Source of the DNA: Planctomycetota bacterium | GTDB lineage: Bacteria > Planctomycetota > Phycisphaerae > UBA1845 | Direction: 5' to 3' | DNA: 42,680 nucleotides | NCBI GenBank assembly: GCA_024276605.1 | Contig: JAJRWX010000078.1 | Coordinates: 1 to 42,680, forward strand | Shown: piece by piece, positions 1 through 7,014 of the stretch | Layout: each line of letters starts with the position of its first letter | How positions within the stretch are numbered: position 1 is the stretch's first letter | Translations under genes and position numbers: made by a program | The notes under the pieces: generated by a model | The model's database searches: none | The model's input: only the letters and a program-made list of their open reading frames with translations | Told to the model about the DNA's origin: nothing

Positions 1-57
1 ACGTTCCAACAGCGCAGCCAACGCTGGCTGCAACGATCGAATCTGATCGGCATTCAT
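1..57 (-). CDS. 5' end of a probable transposase (partial)
   Basis: Nineteen codons starting at an ATG (position 57, minus strand) run off the left edge of the window. An AGGAG Shine-Dalgarno sequence lies 8 bases before the ATG. The visible peptide begins MNADQIRSLQPALAALL. From memory this resembles the first residues of IS701-like DDE transposases, but 19 residues are too few to prove it. The 70 bases upstream hold no other gene and include a CTAG at 125-128 that could be the target site at the element end. It could equally be any other short-leader gene. Confidence that it is a real start is fair; confidence in the family is low. Confidence 0.45.
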   Translation of the reverse strand, partial: MNADQIRSLQPALAALLER

Positions 58-133
58 GATCCATACTCCTGATTGTTCAACCAGAAGTGTCATCGTCATC
101 AACACCAAACCATCTTGAGCAAAACTAGCGCTG

Positions 134-532
134 TCATACTAATGAAGTACCTGTTCCGTCTCCAATAGTGTAATTTGAAAATTGATTTATGATCGTTGGA
201 GCAACTTCAAGTTCTCCAGTTGCAATCAAGATATCACCGAATTGAGTATCGTCGGCATTAAACCCAACCGCCTCGCTAGCCCTCATTGTCGCACTAACCG
301 GCATAGCCGCTAAAAGCTTATTCTGAGGAAGAAAAAGCTTCTTAACTACTAGTGGTGGTTGCTGCAAATTCTGCGGCAAATCTTCGTCACCTCCCCCCAC
401 AATTGCAATCTGCCTAGATTGCCCCCCCCTTTCAGCTTGAACAGTTCCAGCGTAAGGACCGAAAGTAACCAAGGCTATACATAGTATAACACATGACACC
501 CAGCTACTACAAACCCTTTCTTTTCCAGTCAT
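134..532 (-). CDS. Small secreted protein of unknown function
   Basis: A 132-residue protein. The frame is open further upstream, but the start at 532 is chosen because GGAAAGGA lies just before it and because the protein then begins with a signal peptide: a basic MTGKER start, a hydrophobic stretch with VILCIALVTF, and a likely signal-peptidase site after TVQA. The mature part of about 95 residues contains a QIAIVGGGDED segment and ends IGDGTGTSLV. I recognise no domain or catalytic motif. It stands alone, between the transposase start on the left and a palindromic repeat on the right. Secretion is inferred from the signal peptide only; the function is unknown. Confidence 0.6.
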   Translation of the reverse strand: MTGKERVCSSWVSCVILCIALVTFGPYAGTVQAERGGQSRQIAIVGGGDEDLPQNLQQPPLVVKKLFLPQNKLLAAMPVSATMRASEAVGFNADDTQFGDILIATGELEVAPTIINQFSNYTIGDGTGTSLV

Positions 533-725
533 TTCTTTTTCCTTTCCATTCAACGACCAAACAGAATTGACAAGATTCAGGCACACCCAATGCCCGAAGG
601 TCTTATAACCATTTTCGGGATACATTATTTTCGACGAGTTGTCAATAGACATTTGAAAATATTGTCCAATACTGAAACACAGAGCCATCATTCGTGTCAC
701 CCAATCGGCTTTGTTGCTATCGAAA
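533..725. other. Leader region, no gene seen
   Basis: Together with the palindromic repeat to its right this makes a gene-free stretch of about 350 bases upstream of the small secreted protein. It should hold that gene's promoter, but I see no convincing -35/-10 pair. Open frames here are interrupted or run through the repeat and have no ribosome-binding site. Confidence 0.4.
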
Positions 726-884
726 TTCACAGTCGGCTGGGTGGCATGGGTAAGCGAAAGCTTACCCGTGTCTTTCGAAACGCCAGGCACTTGCCCGTGT
801 TGTTCCGGAAGCCGCCACGGGCAAAAAAAGCCTTGCCATGCCACCCTCGCTGAACCCGAAAAATAAGTGGTGACACAGCACTAG
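726..884. repeat. Palindromic CTAG-ended repeat, copy A
   Basis: The core is bounded by GGGTGGCATGGGTAAG (from 739) and CCATGCCACCC (837-846). Inside is a further palindrome, TTGCCCGTG facing CACGGGCAA. The right end GTGACACAGCACTAG (870-884) is the reverse complement, with one change, of the CTAGTGCTTTGTCAC end seen in other copies. The left end is degraded and only TTCACAG (726-732) is recognisable. The terminal CTAG contains the TAG stop codon (881-883) of the neighbouring minus-strand gene. There is no coding capacity, so it looks like a miniature inverted-repeat element. Confidence 0.75.
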
Positions 885-1768
885 AACATCGAAATCAATA
901 AAACAACCAAGGCGGTACCGAGGGTCGATATGGCTACAAGTCCGATGAGTTGACGGGGTTTGAAACCCAATCGTCGTGTCGGGCGATCCACCACTTCAAG
1001 TAAATCCACACCCTTCTCAGCTATCACCATAGTGAGTGCCATGACACGGTCACGAACCTGCGCTACAGGAAGACGTTGAAGCAGGTGCACGGGTAACCAC
1101 TTGGGCAGGCGCGTCGCGATAGACTGCGCGCTAGCCACAGGTTGGGGTTCATTCCGGTGCTCAGCCGCGGCACTATCATATGAAGTACCTACCCTACCCG
1201 GTTTCGCTTCGGTATCCGTCACAACAGACGAAGGAGAATCTTGTGGCACGGCCTGCGCACTTTCTGATGTTGAACTATCAGCATCGAACACGGGAATGTC
1301 GTCAATAGATGTTGATGGCTCGTCGGTAGTCTCATTCACCTCAGGCCGGGTAAATTCCTGCATAAAATCGGGGATCGCGTCAACGCTAGCATCCGTCGAT
1401 GGTTCGTCCGATGTGGCGCTTTCATCTTCTGTCTGTGGCGGCGTCGTAAATTCCTGCATGAAATCCGGAATATCATCCACCGACGCTGAAGCATCGCCAT
1501 CGGTGATAGCCGGCGCTTCCACCCCCAACGCGGTCTGCGTCTCCGCGATCAGTTCGTCGACTGATTCGAGTTGAGTGTCAACGTCGGGAATGGGGGTATC
1601 TTGATCCGCTGAATCAACAGCGGTGTGATCGACTTCTTCAATCCCAGTGAAAGGATCCTCGCCCGCGATTTCCAGGGAAAGATCCTCAGCTAGCGCGCTG
1701 GCTTCCGCTAACAGCGCATCCAACTGATCCGGGCCGGGCTGTTCGTTGTTTTCTGCGTCGAAGGTCAC
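881..1768 (-). CDS. Acidic tail-anchored membrane protein, hypothetical
   Basis: A 295-residue protein starting with GTG; no better ATG exists and no strong Shine-Dalgarno sequence is visible. Residues 1-170 are highly acidic and rich in Asp, Glu, Ser and Thr. They contain a short motif, IPDFMQEFT, at 100-108 and again at 132-140, with a partial third copy (DDIPVFDAD) near 156. A more basic segment follows (KPGR, LPKWLPVHLLQRLPVAQVRDRVM), then a single hydrophobic helix at the very C-terminus (LVAISTLGTALVVLLISMF). The layout suggests a cytoplasmic acidic domain tethered by a C-terminal anchor. I do not recognise the family. It is divergent from rsmE. Its TAG stop is part of the CTAG end of repeat copy A. 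Confidence 0.7.
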   Translation of the reverse strand: MTFDAENNEQPGPDQLDALLAEASALAEDLSLEIAGEDPFTGIEEVDHTAVDSADQDTPIPDVDTQLESVDELIAETQTALGVEAPAITDGDASASVDDIPDFMQEFTTPPQTEDESATSDEPSTDASVDAIPDFMQEFTRPEVNETTDEPSTSIDDIPVFDADSSTSESAQAVPQDSPSSVVTDTEAKPGRVGTSYDSAAAEHRNEPQPVASAQSIATRLPKWLPVHLLQRLPVAQVRDRVMALTMVIAEKGVDLLEVVDRPTRRLGFKPRQLIGLVAISTLGTALVVLLISMF

Positions 1769-1857
1769 GATTGACTAGGTCCGCTTCGGTTTACATCCGT
1801 TACGCATAGCCCGCTTAGTACACAAGCCAAGTTGACATACTGTCCAACGTAGCATGG

Positions 1858-1874
1858 TTAGTGCTTTGTCACAG
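1858..1874. repeat. Solo terminal repeat (TTAG variant), copy D
   Basis: TTAGTGCTTTGTCACAG matches the first 17 bases of copy B except that CTAG is TTAG. It lies in the 222-base divergent spacer between the tail-anchored protein and rsmE. No second end or palindromic core follows within 150 bases, so it is a remnant or solo end. TTAG and CTAG both fit a YTAR target. Confidence 0.6.
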
Positions 1875-1990
1875 CACCAGCATGCCATGAGCAGGGCGCG
1901 AACCGATACCACGCCCCGGCTATACTTATCGGTCCATGCCGCTCTGGACCTGAGCTTGTCGGTATCAATCAATCGACGATAATCACTCCT

Positions 1991-2704
1991 ATGTCCGTCA
2001 AACGACTATTTTGTCGTAATCTCTGCGTTGGCCTTAATTGCTTATCCGCCGAGGAATCTCACCACGCGACAAGCTCAGTTCGCTTGCAAGTTGGGGATGA
2101 GGTAACACTATTCGACGGTGCAGGGGGGGTAGCGAATGGCTTACTCCAAGATGCATCTAAAAATAAGGTTGTGATATCTGTGCAGCACGTTGATACCGTG
2201 GCCTTTGATATGCCGTACCGGCTTACTGTAGCCGTAGCTATGCCCCGCACGCATCGACAGGGGTATCTGATCGAAAAATGCACCGAACTCGGCGTAGATG
2301 GGATTTGGGCGATGCTGACGGATCGTGGTGTCGCTGAACCTGGGGCTACGGCTGTGGAGAAGTGGACGCGACGTACAATCGAGGCGGCTAAGCAGTGCGG
2401 ACGATGTTGGCTACCGGAAATCAAAACCGCCCAACCATTCGCTTCCGTCATCGCCAGCTCAAACGAGTTTGACCTGGCGCTATGGATGGATAAATCCGAC
2501 GATGCGACGCCATTCGATCAGTACTTAAAAGCCGAAAAGCCCGCGTCCGTACTGGCTATCATTGGTCCGGAAGGCGGTTGGTCGGATGACGAGCGTACGC
2601 AAGCCCAAAGCGTTGGACTTCGCCCAGCTACGCTAGCGCCGACCATACTACGTACCGAAACCGCCGCAGTTGCGGCCTGTGCGCTGGTGGCGTCCTGCGC
2701 CTAG
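1991..2704 (+). CDS. rsmE: 16S rRNA (uracil(1498)-N3)-methyltransferase RsmE
   Basis: A 237-residue protein of normal length for RsmE, which methylates N3 of U1498 in 16S rRNA using S-adenosylmethionine and has a SPOUT trefoil-knot fold. The N-terminal PUA-like part shows ESHHATSSVRLQVGDEVTLF and then DGAGG. The middle has KCTELGVDGIW. The C-terminal knot carries the diagnostic IIGPEGGWSDDE and TILRTETAAVAACALV motifs. It is apparently monocistronic, divergent from the acidic membrane protein. The last codon runs into CTAG at 2701-2704, so the TAG stop is the outer end of repeat copy B. The reading frame is intact, and the protein ends where RsmE proteins normally end. I am sure of the family. 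Confidence 0.95.
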   Translation: MSVKRLFCRNLCVGLNCLSAEESHHATSSVRLQVGDEVTLFDGAGGVANGLLQDASKNKVVISVQHVDTVAFDMPYRLTVAVAMPRTHRQGYLIEKCTELGVDGIWAMLTDRGVAEPGATAVEKWTRRTIEAAKQCGRCWLPEIKTAQPFASVIASSNEFDLALWMDKSDDATPFDQYLKAEKPASVLAIIGPEGGWSDDERTQAQSVGLRPATLAPTILRTETAAVAACALVASCA

Positions 2705-2865
2705 TGCTTTGTCACAGCCAAAAATCGGGTGGCATGGGTAAGTCCCGATGTATCCCGACGTAAAGTCGGGATACATCGGGACTTACCCGTGTAGTTCCGG
2801 AGGCCGACATGGGCAAAAAAGCCTTGTCCATGAAACCCATCAGTTCATGTGCGACCGAACACTAG
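2701..2865. repeat. Complete CTAG-flanked palindromic element, copy B
   Basis: This is the best-preserved copy. It starts CTAGTGCTTTGTCAC (2701) and ends GCGACCGAACACTAG (2865), so CTAG flanks both sides. The first 17 bases and the reverse complement of the last 17 agree at 12 positions. The core has GGGTGGCATGGG at the left. Inside is a perfect 24-bp stem (2736-2759 with 2765-2788) around a 5-base loop. It fills the 178-base gap between the convergent rsmE and phosphohexomutase genes, so the stem could also act as a terminator for both. No open frame has a ribosome-binding site. Confidence 0.85.
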
Positions 2866-2882
2866 AACTATACGACAGACGA

Positions 2883-5234
2883 TTATATACCCGCACCAAT
2901 GAGTTCTCTGATGTCTTTTACGATCTTGATAGACGCGCGGCGTAGCTCAGATTTTCGTGCCACTAACTCGTCACTTGTCGGATAGCCGCCGAAAAGCTGC
3001 ACGTGAAAGCGCAGGGCGTTGGACGTTCCGGAAGGACGTATCGTCAGGTGCGATTGTCGCTGCTCGTCAAAATAGAATCGATACCCCTCATCCGGAAAGC
3101 CCGGCCAATTGATGGCGTCGTACTTACCCGTGCGGTATGACGTCGCTCCTGTCACCTTCATGTCAGCCAACATGAGCGAACGCTCGGCGTAGTGGACAAA
3201 CAAATCCTCCGCCTTGTCGAGAATACCGCGTTTTTTAGTGTACCCGGACAAACCTTCATACTCACCGTCGATCGGGTCCGGCTCGTAATGCGTCACGTAC
3301 AAACCGATCTGAGGGTCAAGAAAGATTTTTTCGTCGAGTAGATCAAGCAGGTTTTCACCTTCTAATTTGGCGTATTGCGCCAGTTCCGCCACTAGCACAG
3401 CCGCGAATGTACCGTCCTTATCGCGCACATGGCCATCCTCACCAAGTGAGCGAGCATCTTTAGGTGGAGCGCCGAGTATCGAGAAGCCGTTACTCTGTTC
3501 CAGTGCGCCGACATTCATGCAGCGCCTGGTATCGTCCATATCAATCCATGAATGGATCGAACGATTGCACACGACTTCACCGGTTCCACTGGCTTCACGA
3601 CGACCTTCGTCGTACATGGGCAGCTTATGATCTTCGGTTAAACCCGGCGTATCTTTGCCCTGATGCAAATCCCAGATAGCCCGCGTCCCAGCGGCGAGTT
3701 GAGCAAAACCGACCCAGGTCTTGAGCACACCAACGCCGAAATTTTGTGCTGTACGGGTGAGTAGATCGGTCGTCGTATGCGAAAGTGCAATGAATTTCTT
3801 CTCCACATCCTGCACGCAGCCGTATTTTTCCACTTCGTACTGGAAGCGATACCAGAGGATGAGTGACCAGGCGTCGTCAGCCGAGAGTAGGGTGTAATCG
3901 CGCGGTTGGCCGGTACCGGGATGGGGGTAGGCGGCTTTCTGATGGTCCGGCACTTTCACAATCACACCGCATCGGTCGGCGTCCGGATCAGTACCGATGA
4001 TGAGATCGACGTCATCGAACTTGCCGGGGTTTTCCTCCTTGAACGCTGCCACGGCAATGTCAGCTGCTCGCCAGTCACCGGGATCGGGCTGCTGCTCTTT
4101 GCCGGGATCGCTGCAAAACGCCGGAAACATGCCGTCGAGTGCGTCCAGCGCCATGATCCGCGTCACCTGTTGAAAACCCACCTCGCCGAGTAATTGAGGC
4201 ACCGCTTTGCGACCTGAACCGTTAAACGCACAATAGCCGATGGTAATTGGTTTTCCGGCTGACCGGATCATATCGTTTCGCAAAATGAACGTTTTAATAT
4301 GATCGAAATGAAGTGTGTGCATATCGATGACGCGGCCTTCCCGGCCCACATACACACCCTTCGCGTCCGGCAATGGATCAGCCAGCGGTAACCCGGCTAG
4401 CTCACCATCCTCTATCGTGCGTGCGCTGCTGGATTTTTGTCCGCCAAGGAACCAGAGCTTATCAGCTGGCGCCTGGTCCAGCGGTGTCAATTTAATGTCA
4501 GTGAATTTTACCTGGGTAATGTATTGTTGGTAAAGTTTGTCACGCTCAACCGGGTCGAACTGCGATCCATTTTGACACGAAAGTTTGTAACCGTTATAGC
4601 GAAAGTCGTTGTGCGATGCGGAGATAAATACACCGATGTCCGCCTTAAGACGAGGGACGGCATACGTCACGCTGGGGTACATGCACGCTTCGTCAAACAG
4701 GAACACCGTGTAGTCGTAAGCTAAAAAGAGGCTCGCGATGGCACGAGCGAATTCCGCACCACGAACGCGGCTATCAAATCCAATGACAATTTTGGAAAGT
4801 TTGGGCGTTCGTTCAATGCCGAATTTAGCCGTACCGGCAGCTGTGAGTAGATAGATCACATCGTTGATGGTGTTAGGGCCTTTGATGATCGACGCGTGGA
4901 TGCCCTCTTCTTTGAGACGTAGCACGACATCGCGGGTAGCGCCCATTTTTTCTCGGATACCGCCCGTACCAAAGCTGACGTCACGCGCATAGGCATTAGC
5001 TAACGCTTCCCATTGCTGTTTACGGATAGCTTCTCGCAGCCCGTCGCGTAGGCCGGGTGAAATCGCATCGAGTTCATCAGCGAATAGCCATTTACGCAGA
5101 TTCGGCAACGTCCTGGCGACGGCATCGTCATAATAATTGCCCGCAATAAGCCCACGATCTCGCTGCTCATCCAGAAACCCTTGAATACCCGTTTCCGCCT
5201 GAGCGATCAGTTCGTTATCGATTGTTGTGATCAT
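2883..5234 (-). CDS. Phosphohexomutase (phosphoglucomutase/phosphomannomutase family)
   Basis: A 783-residue alpha-D-phosphohexomutase, which moves phosphate between C1 and C6 of a hexose through a phosphoserine. All four family motifs are visible. The phosphoserine loop is ISASHND near residues 204-210, with Ser207 as the phospho-acceptor and Asp where Pro is usual. The metal-binding loop is DPDADRCG. The sugar-binding loop region is EGRREASGTGEV. The C-terminal phosphate-binding loop is RPSGTSNALRF. The protein is much longer than the usual 450-600 residues, with about 80 extra residues at the N-terminus and further insertions. The substrate (glucose, mannose or glucosamine phosphate) cannot be decided from sequence alone. 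It is transcribed alone, convergent with rsmE. Confidence 0.9.
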   Translation of the reverse strand: MITTIDNELIAQAETGIQGFLDEQRDRGLIAGNYYDDAVARTLPNLRKWLFADELDAISPGLRDGLREAIRKQQWEALANAYARDVSFGTGGIREKMGATRDVVLRLKEEGIHASIIKGPNTINDVIYLLTAAGTAKFGIERTPKLSKIVIGFDSRVRGAEFARAIASLFLAYDYTVFLFDEACMYPSVTYAVPRLKADIGVFISASHNDFRYNGYKLSCQNGSQFDPVERDKLYQQYITQVKFTDIKLTPLDQAPADKLWFLGGQKSSSARTIEDGELAGLPLADPLPDAKGVYVGREGRVIDMHTLHFDHIKTFILRNDMIRSAGKPITIGYCAFNGSGRKAVPQLLGEVGFQQVTRIMALDALDGMFPAFCSDPGKEQQPDPGDWRAADIAVAAFKEENPGKFDDVDLIIGTDPDADRCGVIVKVPDHQKAAYPHPGTGQPRDYTLLSADDAWSLILWYRFQYEVEKYGCVQDVEKKFIALSHTTTDLLTRTAQNFGVGVLKTWVGFAQLAAGTRAIWDLHQGKDTPGLTEDHKLPMYDEGRREASGTGEVVCNRSIHSWIDMDDTRRCMNVGALEQSNGFSILGAPPKDARSLGEDGHVRDKDGTFAAVLVAELAQYAKLEGENLLDLLDEKIFLDPQIGLYVTHYEPDPIDGEYEGLSGYTKKRGILDKAEDLFVHYAERSLMLADMKVTGATSYRTGKYDAINWPGFPDEGYRFYFDEQRQSHLTIRPSGTSNALRFHVQLFGGYPTSDELVARKSELRRASIKIVKDIRELIGAGI

Positions 5235-5543
5235 GTCAACTTTCCATCATGTCGACGCCACTACCGGGGCGCATTCATTCCTTGTGCTCAAACACGCATG
5301 AACTGATGAGTGGCATGGGCAAGTCCCAATGTACATCGGGATCCATGCCTCCCCGCGCCACTCATCGAATGAGCCGTGTCGCGGCACAAGCCACAACATA
5401 ATGCAATATATACAGGCTCGCCCGACAAGATAGAGACAAGATTGTAGAGCGTCAATCATTCAATATCGCCTGGATGAAATGAATGCACATTAAATCAATT
5501 TAAGAATATGCATTGAAGAGTAGTAGCTGTATGTAGCCTCTTC
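5235..5543. other. Intergenic stretch with one small palindrome
   Basis: It lies between the mutase start and the zinc-ribbon gene's stop. Apart from the repeat at 5305-5366 I see nothing with a clear role. The mutase promoter must lie here, but no convincing -35/-10 pair was found. Confidence 0.35.
5305..5366. repeat. Short palindromic repeat related to the GTGGCATGG family, copy C
   Basis: The outer arms are GATGAGTGGC and GCCACTCATC, a perfect 10-bp inverted repeat. Inside, GTGGCATGGGCAAGTCCC and CATCGGGATCCATGCC are recognisable versions of the family core. There is no CTAG end. It is probably a decayed or shortened member, located upstream of the mutase start. Confidence 0.6.
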
Positions 5544-5861
5544 TTAGCCTCTCTCAGCTTTGCACCCGCATTCGGGACATCTACCTGATTGATTGCCGGT
5601 CAAATCGTATCCACAATGAAGGCAGAGCCCTAGGCCTCGTCGGTGCTTAATTCGATCCGGTTCGTCATCGAGAGCGTCGCGCCAATACTCTGATAGCATA
5701 GCCATTAGTACCATGCCTATCGGAGCTAATATTACCATTGATATAAGTACGTAAACTATTTTTGTTTCAAAGCTACAGCGCGTATGGCTGACAACCATAA
5801 TCCAGCAAGCAATGGCTGCAAATAAAATGGTCAGTAACCAGATAACTTTACGGCGATTCAT
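5544..5861 (-). CDS. Small membrane protein with C-terminal zinc ribbon
   Basis: A 105-residue protein. AAGG lies about 5 bases before the ATG. Residues about 7-25 and 34-58 are hydrophobic and probably form two transmembrane helices. A charged linker (DALDDEPDRIKHRR) follows. Near the C-terminus is CLHCGYDLTGNQSGRCPECG, a four-cysteine zinc ribbon. This exact style of ribbon is, to my knowledge, very common in planctomycete membrane proteins of unknown function. The ribbon would lie in the cytoplasm if both helices cross the membrane. No neighbour suggests a specific job. Confidence 0.75.
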   Translation of the reverse strand: MNRRKVIWLLTILFAAIACWIMVVSHTRCSFETKIVYVLISMVILAPIGMVLMAMLSEYWRDALDDEPDRIKHRRGLGLCLHCGYDLTGNQSGRCPECGCKAERG

Positions 5862-6375
5862 ACCTTACATCCAATCGTGAAGTAGGACATCGAAGATCCC
5901 ATGTGGGTAAATCTTAGGTCACGAGTGTGCTCATTTTTACTATTTTACACGAATAGTGTTGCCCCATCCAATATTGGTAGTTTTCGCAAATACACGCAAA
6001 CGAGCATTGTAGTTATTTGCTCCTCTTTTCTTTTAATCTAAAGTCTTTATGATTAGATGTTCCGTATTGTCTCTCTCTGTGTTTCAACCTGATTCACACC
6101 TATTTGATCGCACAGTCTACAGTTATCCCTTACACTAAAATAGGTTGACGAGCATCTACTTTGCGGAAACTGGATTCGGCGACTAGGATATACTTACAAG
6201 GTTTGTTGGCGCGACTCTTGGGAGAGCATTTTGTCAGGTAGTGCTCTTCGCTAACATTGGTTAGCGTTGGTAAAGGCGAACGGTGGCTTGCACGTGTTAT
6301 TATACTGCATCACAATGGTACCCATCGCCTATATGAGGCCATAGCAACATAGCCCTGACATAAGAGAATATCTCC
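5862..6375. other. AT-rich intergenic region before the Lon-like gene
   Basis: About 510 bases with no credible coding frame. An inverted repeat of 7 bp (CGCTAAC, loop ATTG, GTTAGCG) sits at 6249-6266, about 110 bases upstream of the Lon-like start, and could be an operator. TATACT at 6301-6306 could be a -10 box, but no good -35 accompanies it. The length and AT-richness would allow an unannotated small RNA; I cannot show one. Confidence 0.35.
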
Positions 6376-7005
6376 ATGTCTAGCTCTTCGACTGATCAAC
6401 AACCATGCCGGAGGGATGTAAGTCAATACGGAGTATCCAAGGCGGATCTTCGATGGCGCTGCGAGCACGCGGATATTGAGGTTGACTCAACGCTGCAGAT
6501 CGAACCGGCTACCAGTGTCGTCGGGCAGGATACTGCTGTAGACGCCCTGCGCTTCGGGCTGGACATTTGCGGACCCGGTCAAAACATCTTTGTGCGCGGC
6601 TTAACCGGTACGGGTAGACTAACTTTAGTGCGCCGTGTGCTCGAGAATATGACGCTCAAGTGCCCACAAATCAAGGATCGCTGTTATGTCCACAATTTCA
6701 CCCAGCCGGAACGTCCCAAACTTATCACACTACCGGCCAGGCGCGGGCAGGAATTTCGCCGCCGAATAGACCGCCTGATTGATTTTATACGCAACGATCT
6801 ACCTACGGCGCTCTCATCCGAAGGTATTAATGCTCGACGCCGTAACATTGAGGAAACGGCGCAGGAAAAACTACGTGAGCTAATCTCGCCTTTAGAAGCC
6901 GAGCTGCAGGAAGCCGGTTTTACGATGGTGAACGTCGGGGCCGGGCCTGTTTCGCAAACGGCAATTTTTCCCGTGGTCGATGACAGGGCGGTAGCACCGG
7001 AATAA
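6376..7005 (+). CDS. Lon-like protease, N-terminal fragment (Walker A part)
   Basis: A 209-residue segment ending ...RAVAPE before TAA. It holds the first part of the ATPase module, including GLTGTGRLT, and the helical insertion that follows (about residues 118-185). If translation stops here, the product has a P-loop but neither the rest of the ATPase domain nor the protease, and is unlikely to function alone. The start is supported only by a weak AAGAGA upstream. Confidence 0.6.
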   Translation: MSSSSTDQQPCRRDVSQYGVSKADLRWRCEHADIEVDSTLQIEPATSVVGQDTAVDALRFGLDICGPGQNIFVRGLTGTGRLTLVRRVLENMTLKCPQIKDRCYVHNFTQPERPKLITLPARRGQEFRRRIDRLIDFIRNDLPTALSSEGINARRRNIEETAQEKLRELISPLEAELQEAGFTMVNVGAGPVSQTAIFPVVDDRAVAPE

Positions 7006-7014
7006 TTTGAACAA

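Noticed and set aside
1775-1972. 65-residue minus-strand frame in the rsmE divergent spacer
   Set aside because: It runs across the TTAGTGCTTTGTCACAG repeat end, has no ribosome-binding site and shows no recognisable feature.
5862-6375. Small RNA or riboswitch in the AT-rich spacer
   Set aside because: No recognisable riboswitch core or strong terminator; only a short inverted repeat is present, so nothing can be claimed.
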